In this document: positions 8,875 to 17,966 of the stretch, piece after piece
Layout: the number at the start of each line of letters is the position of its first letter
Position numbering within the stretch: position 1 is the first letter of the stretch
NCBI RefSeq assembly: GCF_017311415.1
Contig: NZ_JAEKIS010000009.1
Coordinates: forward strand, 146,076-210,075
DNA length: 64,000 nt
Direction: 5' to 3'
From: Salipiger abyssi
Lineage (GTDB): Bacteria; Pseudomonadota; Alphaproteobacteria; Rhodobacterales; Rhodobacteraceae
The notes under the pieces: model-generated
The model's input: the letters and a program-made list of their open reading frames with translations, nothing else
What the model was told of the DNA's origin: nothing
Databases searched by the model: none
Program-made: the position numbers and the translations under genes

Positions 8875-11073
8875 ATGCCCTATGCCCATTCCGACAAGTC
8901 CGCCCCGGCGATGCACGCACCTGCCCCCGATGTGCGCGAGCGTGAAAAGCTCGAAGGCGGCAAGCGCTTTGTCATGCAGACCGAGTTCCAGGCGGCCGGC
9001 GACCAGCCCACCGCCATCGCCGAGCTTTCCGCCGGGGTGAGCGAGGGCGAGCGCAATCAGGTGCTGCTGGGCGCCACCGGCACCGGCAAAACTTTCACCA
9101 TGGCCAAGGTGATCGAGGAAACCCAGCGCCCTGCGATCATCCTCGCCCCCAACAAGACGCTGGCGGCGCAGCTATACGGCGAGTTCAAGGGCTTCTTCCC
9201 GGACAACGCGGTGGAGTACTTCGTCTCCTATTACGACTACTACCAGCCCGAGGCCTATGTGGCGCGCTCGGACACCTACATAGAAAAAGAAAGCCAGATC
9301 AACGAACAGATCGACCGGATGCGCCACTCGGCCACACGGGCGCTGCTCGAACGCGACGATGTGATCATCGTGGCCTCGGTCTCCTGCATCTACGGCATCG
9401 GCTCGGTCGAGACCTACGGCGCGATGACCCAGGATCTGATTGCCGGCAACGAATACGAGATGCGCAAGGTCATGGCGGATCTGGTCACCCAGCAATACCG
9501 CCGCAACGACCAGGCGTTTCAGCGCGGCTCGTTCCGGGTGCGCGGAGATTCGCTGGAGATCTGGCCCGCCCACCTCGAAGACCGGGCGTGGAAGCTGAGC
9601 TTTTTCGGAGAAGAGCTTGAGGCTATTACGGAATTCGACCCGCTCACCGGTCAGAAAACCGGCAGCTTCGAGCGCATCCGGGTCTATGCCAACTCGCATT
9701 ACGTGACGCCGAAACCGACGATGAATCAGGCGGTGGTGCAGATCAAGAAAGAGCTACGCCAGCGGCTCGACCAGCTGGTGAACGAGGGCAAGCTGCTGGA
9801 GGCGCAGCGGCTGGAGCAGCGCACCAATTTCGATATCGAGATGCTGGAGGCCACCGGCGTCTGCAACGGCATCGAGAACTATTCGCGCTATCTCACCGGT
9901 CGCGCCCCGGGCGAGCCGCCGCCCACGCTGTTCGAATTCATCCCCGACAATGCGATTGTCTTTGCCGATGAAAGCCACGTCACCGTGCCGCAGATCGGCG
10001 GCATGTACCGGGGCGACTACCGGCGCAAGTTCACGCTTGCCGAGCACGGGTTCCGGCTGCCCTCCTGCATGGACAACCGCCCGCTCAAATTCGAGGAATG
10101 GGACGCGATGCGCCCGCAATCGGTGTTTGTCTCCGCCACCCCGGCGGCGTGGGAGCTGGAGCAGGCCGGCGGCGTCTTCACCGAGCAGGTGATCCGTCCC
10201 ACCGGGCTGCTGGATCCGCAGGTGGAAATCCGGCCCGTCGAGATGCAGGTGGACGATCTGCTCGACGAGGTGCGCAAGGTCACGGCGGACGGCTTCCGCA
10301 CGCTCTGCACCACGCTCACCAAGCGCATGGCCGAGGATCTGACGGAATACATGCACGAGCAGGGCATCAAGGTGCGCTACATGCATTCCGATATCGACAC
10401 GATCGAGCGGATCGAGATCCTGCGCGACCTGCGGCTCGGCGCCTTCGACGTGCTGATCGGCATCAACCTGCTGCGCGAGGGGCTCGACATACCGGAATGC
10501 GGGCTGGTGGCGATTCTGGACGCGGACAAGGAGGGCTTCCTGCGCTCCGAGACCTCGCTGATCCAGACCATCGGTCGCGCGGCGCGGAATGCCGAGGGCC
10601 GCGTCATCATGTATGCCGACCGCATCACCGGCTCGATGGAGCGCGCCCTGGCCGAGACCGAGCGGCGGCGGGTGAAGCAGATCGCCTATAACGAAGAGCA
10701 TGGCATCACACCGGCGACGGTGAAGAAGAATGTCGAGGATATTCTGGCCGGGCTCTATCAGGGCGATGTCGACATGAACCGGGTGACGGCGGTGGTCGAC
10801 AAGGAGCGCGCCGGCGCCAATCTGGAAACAGTTCTGGAGGGGCTGCGCACGGATATGCGCAAGGCCGCCGAGAATCTGGAGTTCGAGGAGGCCGCGCGGC
10901 TGCGCGACGAGATCAAGCGGCTGGAGGCGGTGGACCTCGCGGTGCACGACGACCCGCTGGCGCGGCAATCGGCGGTCGAGGCGGCCTCGGACGCGGCGGT
11001 CAAATCCTCGGGCCGCTCCACGGCGGGCCGCCCGGGCCAGCGCGGCGGGAATGTGAAGCGGCGGAAGCGGTAG
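8875..11073 (+). CDS. uvrB: Excinuclease ABC subunit B
   Basis: DNA-damage recognition helicase of nucleotide excision repair, partner of UvrA and UvrC. 732 residues. Walker A GATGTGKT is near residues 66-73, the damage-contacting beta-hairpin [12 protein letters not shown] follows, then DESHVT (helicase motif II), QTIGRAARN (motif VI), and the C-terminal UvrC-binding UVR domain with [18 protein letters not shown] non-conserved Ser/Gly/Arg-rich tail ends the protein. The ATG at 8875 has GAGGAA upstream; an earlier ATG at 8791 gives a non-homologous extension. The TAG stop is part of a REP palindrome. Confidence 0.98.
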   Translation: MPYAHSDKSAPAMHAPAPDVREREKLEGGKRFVMQTEFQAAGDQPTAIAELSAGVSEGERNQVLLGATGTGKTFTMAKVIEETQRPAIILAPNKTLAAQLYGEFKGFFPDNAVEYFVSYYDYYQPEAYVARSDTYIEKESQINEQIDRMRHSATRALLERDDVIIVASVSCIYGIGSVETYGAMTQDLIAGNEYEMRKVMADLVTQQYRRNDQAFQRGSFRVRGDSLEIWPAHLEDRAWKLSFFGEELEAITEFDPLTGQKTGSFERIRVYANSHYVTPKPTMNQAVVQIKKELRQRLDQLVNEGKLLEAQRLEQRTNFDIEMLEATGVCNGIENYSRYLTGRAPGEPPPTLFEFIPDNAIVFADESHVTVPQIGGMYRGDYRRKFTLAEHGFRLPSCMDNRPLKFEEWDAMRPQSVFVSATPAAWELEQAGGVFTEQVIRPTGLLDPQVEIRPVEMQVDDLLDEVRKVTADGFRTLCTTLTKRMAEDLTEYMHEQGIKVRYMHSDIDTIERIEILRDLRLGAFDVLIGINLLREGLDIPECGLVAILDADKEGFLRSETSLIQTIGRAARNAEGRVIMYADRITGSMERALAETERRRVKQIAYNEEHGITPATVKKNVEDILAGLYQGDVDMNRVTAVVDKERAGANLETVLEGLRTDMRKAAENLEFEEAARLRDEIKRLEAVDLAVHDDPLARQSAVEAASDAAVKSSGRSTAGRPGQRGGNVKRRKR

Positions 11074-11092
11074 GGTGGGCAATCTGCCCACC
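11070..11092. repeat. REP-like palindrome, copy 1
   Basis: GTAGGGTGGGC-AATCT-GCCCACC; the GGTGGGC/GCCCACC arms form a 7-bp stem. The first TAG is the stop codon of uvrB. It belongs with three similar copies at 11121, 11390 and 11755. Confidence 0.8.
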
Positions 11093-11120
11093 GTCATTGC
11101 GCCGGGCCGGAAGAGCGAAT

Positions 11121-11144
11121 GGTGGGCAGATTGCCCACCCTACT
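11121..11144. repeat. REP-like palindrome, copy 2 (inverted)
   Basis: GGTGGGCAGATTGCCCACCCTAC, the reverse orientation of copy 1. On the minus strand its TAG supplies the stop codon of the RAYT gene. Confidence 0.8.
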
Positions 11145-11703
11145 CGCCGAACATCCCCTCGCCCAAGCCGCCCGACCAATCCGCATCGACGCGCCCCAAG
11201 CGAATGTCGCGATGGATCGACGACCAGGGCCAATCCGAGGGCTGTGCCGCCAGCCCGTGCCGCACCGGATTGCCCCAGCAATAGGCCACATGCGCTTGGT
11301 AATCCGCCTCGTCGCGGATCATGTGCTCCCAATAGCGCCGCTGCCAGATTCCGCGTTCGCGCTTGGCCCGTTTGCTGGACGAGACCCGCGTAGGGTGGGC
11401 AATTCTGCCCACCGCCCCTGTTCCGGCAGACCCCGCACCCACCCGCCTCGAAAACCGCGCCTTGATCTTGCGCCAGCGCTCGGGAAAGGCATTGTCGCCG
11501 GGCGGCAGCGTCCAGACCGCGTGCAGATGATCGGGCAGGATCACCATCGCGTCGCAGAACACCGGCGCCTCGCGTATGGTGTCGAGATAGGCGCCGCGCA
11601 GATCATCGACATGTTCCAGCAATAACGCCGAAGGCCGCCGCGCCAGCGCGACGATGAAGAAATACGACGCCCCGGGCATCTGCAATCGACGGTAATTCGG
11701 CAT
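11140..11703 (-). CDS. REP-associated tyrosine transposase (RAYT, Y1/IS200-like)
   Basis: 187-residue HuH single-strand endonuclease relative. HuH motif HLH at residues 59-61 (MVILPDHLHAVW), the N-terminal beta strand YFFIVAL and the catalytic-Tyr helix DEADYQAHVAYCWGNPV (Tyr135) are all present, so it is probably active. RAYT proteins act on the REP palindromes that surround them, and here copies lie on both sides plus one inside the gene. Residues about 97-105 (VGRIAHPTR) are encoded by the internal REP, an insertion between the two catalytic motifs. The start MPNYRRLQMPGASYFF at 11703 is the usual N-terminus; an upstream in-frame ATG at 11772 reads through a REP. Confidence 0.9.
   Translation of the reverse strand: MPNYRRLQMPGASYFFIVALARRPSALLLEHVDDLRGAYLDTIREAPVFCDAMVILPDHLHAVWTLPPGDNAFPERWRKIKARFSRRVGAGSAGTGAVGRIAHPTRVSSSKRAKRERGIWQRRYWEHMIRDEADYQAHVAYCWGNPVRHGLAAQPSDWPWSSIHRDIRLGRVDADWSGGLGEGMFGE
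11390..11413. repeat. REP-like palindrome, copy 3, inside the RAYT gene
   Basis: GTAGGGTGGGC-AATTCT-GCCCACC. It keeps the RAYT frame open and codes for residues about 97-105, between the HuH and the Tyr motifs. Confidence 0.75.
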
Positions 11704-11754
11704 CCGTCCGATATGACGCGAAAGCGGTAAAGGACGGGTTAAGTACGAGGCGGC

Positions 11755-11777
11755 GGTGGGCAGATTACCCACCCTAC
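11755..11777. repeat. REP-like palindrome, copy 4 (inverted)
   Basis: GGTGGGCAGATTACCCACCCTAC, with one arm mismatch. It sits between the RAYT start region and the stop codon of the rhodanese gene, completing the flanking pair. Confidence 0.75.
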
Positions 11778-12581
11778 TCAGCCGCAGAAAACCCGCAGCA
11801 CCACGCCGTCCTCATCCGTCTCGATATTCAGCCTTGCGGGGTTGAAATCCATCGTCGCGGGCTGGCCCTCGCGCAGCACGCGGATCTGCTCGCCGGCGGG
11901 CAGCGTCACCGCGGCGATGTTTTGCCCGACCAGCGCCGCGTAGCCGGACGGGTTGCACAACCCCTCCGCCTTCTCCGCCGAACCCTCGCTGCCGCTCACA
12001 GTCAGCCCCAGCAGGCGCCAGCTCTGCATGCCGCCGCGATAGTAAAAGATCCGCTCCGCCGGATAGCCCGCCTCCAGCATATTGCGGATCGCGGTGGGCG
12101 ACTGACCGCACCAGAGCCCGTTGCAGAAGAGCGCGACGGGCTTCGCCTCCGCGCAATCCCAGCCGTCGAAATCCGGCTCGCACCCGAGCCGGCCCAGCTC
12201 GTCGATGATATAGGTGTAGGGGATGTTCATCGCGCCGGGGATTGTGCCCTGCCGGAACCAGTCGGACGTCCGGCTGTCGATCACCAGCGCCTCGGGATCC
12301 TGCAACATTTCCAGCAGCTCCAGCTCGCCGATCGTGGTCACGCCTGGCGCCGGCTGCATGGGCTGAATGCAGAAATCCGGACAGGGGCGCGATGTACGCG
12401 CCCAGTCGCCGGTCAGCCGGTGCTCCGGATCCTGAATGCGCGAGATCTCTGCCGGGCCGTGTTCCGTCTCGACCGTGACCGAGGGCACGCCGCGGGCGAT
12501 GTTCACCGGCGTTTCGGCACCAGCCCCGCCACATCCCAAAAGCAGCGCCGCACCCAGCGCAACCAAGTGCAACTTCGTCAT
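11778..12581 (-). CDS. Lipoprotein with rhodanese domain fused to I78 inhibitor-like domain
   Basis: 267 residues. The signal MTKLHLVALGAALLLGC has a lipobox with Cys17, so an envelope lipoprotein is expected. Residues about 85-195 form a rhodanese fold (VIDSRTSDWFRQGTIPGAMNI ... LFCNGLWCGQSP), with Cys153 the likely catalytic loop residue and Cys158 close by. Residues about 209-267 match the peptidase inhibitor I78 family (ALVGQNIAAVTLP ... RVLREGQ ... MDFNPARLNIETDEDG ... VFCG). I am not aware of this pairing as a standard architecture. The start at 12581 follows GGGAGGA; a longer frame to 12677 adds no signal. The gene is divergent from the small plus-strand gene at 12648. Confidence 0.85.
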   Translation of the reverse strand: MTKLHLVALGAALLLGCGGAGAETPVNIARGVPSVTVETEHGPAEISRIQDPEHRLTGDWARTSRPCPDFCIQPMQPAPGVTTIGELELLEMLQDPEALVIDSRTSDWFRQGTIPGAMNIPYTYIIDELGRLGCEPDFDGWDCAEAKPVALFCNGLWCGQSPTAIRNMLEAGYPAERIFYYRGGMQSWRLLGLTVSGSEGSAEKAEGLCNPSGYAALVGQNIAAVTLPAGEQIRVLREGQPATMDFNPARLNIETDEDGVVLRVFCG

Positions 12582-12647
12582 CTCGTCCTCCCGATCCATC
12601 CAAAGCGCCGCCTTTCGCCACCGCGCGGAATACAGCAGACTGCGCCC

Positions 12648-12890
12648 ATGCTGGAACTCTCCGCCCCATCCTCCCATCTCTACCCCGGGGCCCTGTGCCG
12701 CGTCGAGGAGGGAGCACTCGCCGACGGGCCGGTGGTGGTGCTCTTCGCCGATGGCAGCCGCGCCGGTGGCGAGCTTGCAGGCGGCCAGTTGCAGCTCTCG
12801 GCCTATGAAACCCGCGCCGGCACCCCGATCCCCGCGCGGCTGTGGCAGATCGACACCCAGACCCTGCGCATCGCCGCACGGTTACATTGA
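12648..12890 (+). CDS. Small conserved hypothetical protein
   Basis: 80 residues, starting MLELSAPSSHLYPGALCRVEEG and ending RLWQIDTQTLRIAARLH. It has no signal peptide, membrane helix or known motif; the regular alternation suggests a small beta barrel. It starts 66 bases from the divergent rhodanese gene and is followed after 38 bases by a lipoprotein gene on the same strand. Coding-type third-position GC supports it as real. Function unknown. Confidence 0.6.
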   Translation: MLELSAPSSHLYPGALCRVEEGALADGPVVVLFADGSRAGGELAGGQLQLSAYETRAGTPIPARLWQIDTQTLRIAARLH

Positions 12891-12928
12891 GGGATCGACA
12901 GCGCGCATATCCGGCATAAATTACCTCC

Positions 12929-13327
12929 ATGCGCCCGATTCTCGCGATCCCCTTCACCGGACTGCTGCTGCTCGCCGCCTGCGCCACCCCGCAGGAGCGC
13001 TGCCTGAGCGATGCCGCCGGCCCCTGGCGTTCGGCGCTGAAGGAGCGGCAGCGCATCGCCGAGGATCTGGCGCGGGGCTTCACCTATGAGACCAAGTTCG
13101 AGGAGCGGACGCGCTTTCGCTGGTGCGCCGGCGGCGCGGGCCAGCTCTACCCGTGCTGGGAAACCGATGCGCAACCGGTGACGCGGCGGATCCCGGTCGA
13201 CGCGGCGGCGCTGCGCGCCCGCGACGCCGAACTCGCCCGCGCCCTGCCCGATCTGCGCCGTGCCGCCGAAGCCGATATGGAGCGGTGCCGCGTGGCCTTC
13301 CCCGAGCCGGAAACACCGCCCTCTTGA
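12929..13327 (+). CDS. Hypothetical lipoprotein
   Basis: 132 residues. MRPILAIPFTGLLLLAAC is a lipoprotein signal with a LAAC lipobox. The mature part has several more cysteines (ERCLSDAAG, RWCAGGAG, YPCWETD, MERCRVAF), suggesting disulfides in the periplasm, and a charged helical C-terminus. No family recognised. It probably shares a transcript with the 80-residue protein before it. Confidence 0.65.
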   Translation: MRPILAIPFTGLLLLAACATPQERCLSDAAGPWRSALKERQRIAEDLARGFTYETKFEERTRFRWCAGGAGQLYPCWETDAQPVTRRIPVDAAALRARDAELARALPDLRRAAEADMERCRVAFPEPETPPS

Positions 13328-13360
13328 CAGCCCCCGGCATTGGCGCAACCCCGCGCTTTT

Positions 13361-13434
<74 letters not shown>

Positions 13435-13514
13435 TCCCCACATCTCCTAAGCCACGTTACATCTCCGGCGACGTTCCCCGATGCCAGCATATGCCCACCG
13501 CCTTGCCGCCTCGG

Positions 13515-14585
13515 TCAGGCAAACCTGCGGACGATCCAGCGCCGCGCGGGTTTTTCCAGCAGGTGATAGCTCGCCGACGAAACGAGCAGCAGCGCCAGCG
13601 TGACCAGCGGCCAGGAGGGAACCGGAATGCCGAGCTTCGGGAGAAAATCCAGGCAAACCCAGATGAGCAGCAGATGAACCATGTAGATGGCATAGGAGAT
13701 CTCGCCCAGATAGACGAGGAGTGCGGAATTGGTCGGACAGGCGCGCCTGGAAGAGAGACCGGCGCCGCCCAGGATCAGCATCGCAAAGGCGAGCAGGACC
13801 GGATAGCCGGCTGTGGCGTCGCACGTCAGACCGAAGAGCATCGCCAGGCCAAGCACAAACAGCACCGCCGAAACCGCGCCCGAGACATGCGGAGCGATCA
13901 GCCGCAGGATCATCCCCAGCAGAAACAGCGGCACGATGCGCAGGGCGCCGAAATCCCAGGTCAGGTGCAGGAAGGCCGATGCGCCGAGGGCAACCGCCAG
14001 CAGGTGGGCCAGCACGGCGCTAACGCCGAAGGCGAGACAAAGCGGCAGCAGCCCGCGCAGGCGCGGGCCGGCCAGCGCGAAGAGCAGATAGGCAAACATC
14101 TCTGCCGAGATCGTCCAGCTCGGCCCGTTCAGAACCAGCCCATCCGTCGTCGCAAAGGAATGCAGCAGCAAGAGCGAGGCCCAGAGCCCTTCAGCGGGCC
14201 GGGCGCCGGCCCAGGCCAGCAGCGCAAACACAAGCAGCAGCGTAAGATGCAGCGGATAGATCCGGGCCAGGCGTTTGACCATGAACCGCCGGATCGAAAA
14301 CCGGTGCGCCGCGATCTGGTCTCCGTAGACATGCAGGATCACGAAGCCCGACAGGATAAAGAAGAAATCCACCGCGCGGGCCCCGTTGCGGATCACCGAC
14401 AAGACCCAACCGTCGGCAAGCTCGATGCGCAGGCTCAGGTGGAACAGAAAAACCCAGAAGGCGGCGAAGAAACGCAGAGACGTCAATGTGCGCAGATCGC
14501 CGGCGACAGCAAAGGGTTTGCGCGCGACTTCGCCAACCGCGGAGGGACTGGTACAGACAGAATTCACAACTGGTTGGTCCGGCAT
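13515..14585 (-). CDS. Acyltransferase 3 family (OafA/YrhL-like) membrane protein
   Basis: 356 residues with about ten hydrophobic segments. The family's first signature is LTSLRFFAAFWVFLFH, with the active His in the first helix. Further on come FFFILSGFVIL, RRFMVKRLARIYPLH and the late SYAIYMVHLLLIW. Such integral membrane enzymes O-acetylate sugars of lipopolysaccharide or exopolysaccharide, with acyl groups from the cytosolic side. It stands alone between a tRNA remnant and a 350-base gap, without glycosyltransferase neighbours, so the target cannot be guessed. Confidence 0.88.
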   Translation of the reverse strand: MPDQPVVNSVCTSPSAVGEVARKPFAVAGDLRTLTSLRFFAAFWVFLFHLSLRIELADGWVLSVIRNGARAVDFFFILSGFVILHVYGDQIAAHRFSIRRFMVKRLARIYPLHLTLLLVFALLAWAGARPAEGLWASLLLLHSFATTDGLVLNGPSWTISAEMFAYLLFALAGPRLRGLLPLCLAFGVSAVLAHLLAVALGASAFLHLTWDFGALRIVPLFLLGMILRLIAPHVSGAVSAVLFVLGLAMLFGLTCDATAGYPVLLAFAMLILGGAGLSSRRACPTNSALLVYLGEISYAIYMVHLLLIWVCLDFLPKLGIPVPSWPLVTLALLLVSSASYHLLEKPARRWIVRRFA

Positions 14586-14933
14586 AAGGTCGGAGAACAG
14601 CTACTTGTATAAAGCGAGCGATTCCGACGTCACATCTGCATCCGACACTCGCAGCGTCGAGCACTCTACGCAAGATTGAAAATCCCCTCAGAACTCGCCC
14701 AATCCTAGGAGCCGACGCGCAACGGCGGCATCGCTCCGAACGCCACACCCCGGCCCAGGCACAAAAACGCCTGTCATATGAGCTTTACCAAAGCGCGCTA
14801 CCTCTGGTGCGACCACTGCATCTTGCGAGACTTGCCAGGCGTGAAACGCGAGATATAGTGTTTTCAAGCTGGGGCGGGTCGTCCCGCTCTGGTGCTTCTA
14901 GACGGGCAGACAGGGCAGGGAACGAGTCATTCC

Positions 14934-15518
14934 ATGGACGGCGACTTCAGAACGCATTTCGTAAGAGAACCATCGGCGCTGAAACAACATCCGGCGCTGG
15001 TGCTGAACGCGGATTACCGACCGCTTTCCTACTATCCGCTTTCGCTCTGGCCCTGGCAGGAGGCGGTGAAAGCGGCCTTCCTCGACCGGGTCGACATCAT
15101 CGCCGAATATGACGAGGAGGTCCGAAGCCCCTCGATGACGCTGAAAATACCCAGCGTGGTGGTGCTGAAAGATTACGTCAAACCGAGAAAGCGCGTGGCC
15201 TTCACGCGCTTTAATCTTTTTCTGAGGGACGAATTCCGCTGCCAGTATTGCGGATCCAAGGGCGAGCTGACCTTCGATCATGTCGTGCCCCGCGCCTCTG
15301 GCGGCATCACCAGCTGGGAAAACGTGGTCGCCGCCTGCGCGCCCTGCAACCTCCGGAAGGGCTCGAAATCGCTGCGCAAGGCGAACATGTCGCTGCGCAA
15401 GATCCCGCGCCAGCCCGGCGCGTCCGAGCTGATGAATGTCGGGCGCAAGTTCCCGCCCAACCACCTGCACGACAGCTGGCTCGATTTCCTCTACTGGGAC
15501 GCCGAGCTGGAGGCCTGA
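14934..15518 (+). CDS. HNH endonuclease family protein
   Basis: 194 residues. The HNH core shows CQYCG, then DHVVPRASGG (catalytic His), an Asn in TSWENVVAAC, and CAPCNLRKG, so both zinc knuckle pairs are intact. The upstream domain (ALVLNADYRPLSYYPLSLWPWQEAVKA) is the one found in housekeeping HNH proteins of alphaproteobacteria, which are not restriction enzymes; their role is unclear. The ATG at 14934 is used because the conserved part follows directly. The 350-base gap before it (14586-14933) has no gene I can support. waaA follows. Confidence 0.9.
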   Translation: MDGDFRTHFVREPSALKQHPALVLNADYRPLSYYPLSLWPWQEAVKAAFLDRVDIIAEYDEEVRSPSMTLKIPSVVVLKDYVKPRKRVAFTRFNLFLRDEFRCQYCGSKGELTFDHVVPRASGGITSWENVVAACAPCNLRKGSKSLRKANMSLRKIPRQPGASELMNVGRKFPPNHLHDSWLDFLYWDAELEA

Positions 15519-15603
15519 GCCGCCCGAGCCTCCGGGGCTTGCCTCGCCGCCCTGCCCGGCCTAAGCCGCTGCCGGGCGCCTCGGCGCGCCAGGAAAGGGT
15601 GTC

Positions 15604-16809
15604 ATGCTGCTCTATCGCCTGCTCGTTTCGGTCTTTGCGCTGGGTGTACTCGCCCGGCTGGCGCTGCGGCGCGACCGTGACGCGCTTTGCCAGCGGCTGG
15701 CGCGCGGCCCCGCAGAGCCCGGCCCGCATCTTTGGCTGCACGCCGCCTCGAACGGCGAGCTGGCCTCGGCAAGGCCGCTGATCGCCGCGCTGCAAGCCGC
15801 CCGCCCCGACCTCAAACTGCTGATCACCTGCAACTCCGCCACCGGCGTGGCGCTGGCGCAAGGCTGGGGGCTCGCCGCCCGGCTGGCGCCGCTCGATCTG
15901 GCGCGGGTGGCGCGGCGCATGCACCGGCGCTGGGACGTGCGCGGCCATATCGCGATGGAATCCGAGCTCTGGCCGCACCGGGTGCTCACCTGCCCCGGCC
16001 CGGTCTTTGTCATGGGCGGGCGGCTGACCGAAAGCACCGCGCGGGTCTGGCGGCTCTTCGGCGGACTGCAAGCGCGGCTGCTGCGCCGCATAGCCTGGCT
16101 CTCGCCGCAGGACGCGGGCTCGCGGACGCGCTACCGCGCCGCCGGGCTGCCCGAGGCCGCCACCGGTCCGGTGGTCGACCTGAAGGCGCTCTACACCCCC
16201 GAGACGCGGCGCGACCCGGCGCTGACGTCGGCCTTCGCGCGCGACAAGACCTGGCTCGCCGCCTCGACCCATGAGGGCGAGGAAGAGATCGTGCTCGCGG
16301 CCCATGGCCTGGCGCGCGGGGCCGAGCCAGACCTGCGGCTGATCCTCGCCCCGCGCCATCCGCGCCGCGCCGAGGCGTTGCTGCGCCTGATCGCCGATGC
16401 CGGGCTGAGCGTTGCCCGGCGCAGCGCCGGCGACGCCCCCGAGGGCGCCGATGTCTATCTCGCCGACACCATGGGCGAGATGGGGCTGCTCTACCCGCTG
16501 GCCGGGCGCATCCTCATCGGCGGCACGCTGAGCGATGTCGGTGGCCACACCCCCTACGAGCCCGCCGCCTATGGCGCCGCCCTGCTGCACGGCCCGGATT
16601 TCGCCAAACACCGCCCCGGCTTCGACCGGCTGCACGCACAAGGCGCCGCGACGCTGGTCCACGATGCCGAAGAGCTGGCCCGAGCGCTCAACGCGCTTGC
16701 CGCCGAGGCCGCCCAGCAGACCCAAGGCACGGCGGCGCAGGCCGCGCTGCGCCCGCAGGCCGATGCGCAGACGCTGGCCGCCGGCATCACGCAACGGCTG
16801 GCCCCCTGA
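15604..16809 (+). CDS. waaA: 3-deoxy-D-manno-octulosonic acid (Kdo) transferase
   Basis: Adds Kdo from CMP-Kdo to the lipid A precursor at the inner membrane. 401 residues, slightly shorter than the usual 420. An N-terminal membrane anchor MLLYRLLVSVFALGVLARLAL precedes the GT-B fold. The catalytic Glu region is HAASNGELASARPL, and the second half holds LILAPRHPRRAEAL, ADTMGEMGLLYPLA and IGGTLSDVGGHTPYEPA, the standard nucleotide-sugar site. The very Ala-rich C-terminal 60 residues are less conserved. Confidence 0.93.
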   Translation: MLLYRLLVSVFALGVLARLALRRDRDALCQRLARGPAEPGPHLWLHAASNGELASARPLIAALQAARPDLKLLITCNSATGVALAQGWGLAARLAPLDLARVARRMHRRWDVRGHIAMESELWPHRVLTCPGPVFVMGGRLTESTARVWRLFGGLQARLLRRIAWLSPQDAGSRTRYRAAGLPEAATGPVVDLKALYTPETRRDPALTSAFARDKTWLAASTHEGEEEIVLAAHGLARGAEPDLRLILAPRHPRRAEALLRLIADAGLSVARRSAGDAPEGADVYLADTMGEMGLLYPLAGRILIGGTLSDVGGHTPYEPAAYGAALLHGPDFAKHRPGFDRLHAQGAATLVHDAEELARALNALAAEAAQQTQGTAAQAALRPQADAQTLAAGITQRLAP

Positions 16810-16893
16810 GCACCGCCTCGCCGGACGATCCGTTCCGCTTGAACTTTCCCGCCAAAGGCTTAGGTCATAAGGGACACTTACGGGTGAACGACC

Positions 16894-17322
16894 ATGATCC
16901 AGTATTCCCTCAAATGCGCGCAGGATCACCACTTCGACAGCTGGTTCCAGTCCGCGAGCGCCTTCGACAAGCTGCATGCCGCCGGCATGGTGACCTGCGC
17001 CGTCTGCGGCTCCTCCGAGGTCGAGAAAGAGTTGATGGCGCCCCGCGTGAATGCCGGCGCCGAGAAACCCGCTGACACCGCGCCGCTCTCCGCCCCCGCC
17101 TCGCCCGCCGAACAGGCGCTGCGCGAGCTGCGCGCGGAGATCGAGAAGACCTCCGATTATGTTGGGCGCGATTTCGCCCGTGAGGCCCGCGCCATGCATG
17201 AGGGCGACCAGCCCAAACGCGCGATCTGGGGCGAGGCGCGCGGCGACGAGGCGCGCAAGCTGGTCGAAGACGGCATTCCCGTCGCGCCCCTTCCCTTCCG
17301 TCCCTCCAGAAAGAGCAACTGA
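16894..17322 (+). CDS. DUF1178 family protein
   Basis: 142 residues. MIQYSLKCAQDHHFDSWFQSA and VTCAVCGSSEVEKELMAP are the DUF1178 signatures; the Cys positions (CAQDH and CAVCG) suggest a zinc ribbon. The C-terminus DEARKLVEDGIPVAPLPF is also typical. Family function is unknown. The stop codon overlaps the ATG of the following SDR gene (TGATG), so they form an operon. Confidence 0.9.
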   Translation: MIQYSLKCAQDHHFDSWFQSASAFDKLHAAGMVTCAVCGSSEVEKELMAPRVNAGAEKPADTAPLSAPASPAEQALRELRAEIEKTSDYVGRDFAREARAMHEGDQPKRAIWGEARGDEARKLVEDGIPVAPLPFRPSRKSN

Positions 17323-17966
17323 TGCGCATCCTGATCACCGGCGCCAATCGCGGCATCGGCGCCGCGCTCGACAGCGCGCTCGGCGCCCGCGGCCACACCG
17401 TCATCGGCACCGCCCGCGGCCACCCGGAATATCAGGAGCTCGACGTCACCAGCCCCGCCTCCGTCGCGGCGCTGGCCGAACGGCTCGAAGGCCAACCGCT
17501 GGACGCACTGATCTGCAATGCCGGCGTCTATCTCGACAAGGGGCACAACCTGGCCGACGGTTTCCCGGCGAAGATGTGGGCCGATGAATTCGCGGTGAAC
17601 GTCACCGGCGTATTCCTCACAGTGCAGGCGCTGCTGCCGCATCTCCAACAGGCCGAGGCGCCCCGGATCATGATCATCTCCTCGAATATGGGCTCGGACG
17701 CCCGCGCCCCCGGCGGCAGCTATATCTATCGCGCCTCCAAGGCCGCGGCGCTCAATCTCGGGCGCAACCTCGCGGTCGATCTGAAGCATCTCGGCATCGC
17801 GGTGGGCATCTATCACCCGGGCTGGGTGCAGACCGACATGGGCGGCAGCGCCGCCGCGATCACGCCCGATGCCTCCGCGAACGGACTTGCCGACCGGCTG
17901 GAGGCGCTGGGGCTCGGCAATACCGGCTGCTTCGAGGCCTATGATGGCGAGCCGCTGGCCTTCTGA
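17322..17966 (+). CDS. Short-chain dehydrogenase/reductase
   Basis: 214 residues. NAD(P)-binding TGANRGIGAA at the N-terminus, ICNAGVY, a catalytic Ser in MIISSNMGS, and Tyr/Lys in YIYRASKAA. The shorter Rossmann protein resembles C-factor-like (CsgA-type) SDRs, which often work on small carbonyl compounds; the substrate is not predictable. Translationally coupled to DUF1178 before it and overlapping the SnoaL-like gene after it. Confidence 0.88.
   Translation: MRILITGANRGIGAALDSALGARGHTVIGTARGHPEYQELDVTSPASVAALAERLEGQPLDALICNAGVYLDKGHNLADGFPAKMWADEFAVNVTGVFLTVQALLPHLQQAEAPRIMIISSNMGSDARAPGGSYIYRASKAAALNLGRNLAVDLKHLGIAVGIYHPGWVQTDMGGSAAAITPDASANGLADRLEALGLGNTGCFEAYDGEPLAF

Noticed and set aside
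12929..13327. Assigning the lipoprotein to a lysozyme-inhibitor or similar family
   Set aside because: Cysteine spacing alone is not enough; no defining motif is visible.
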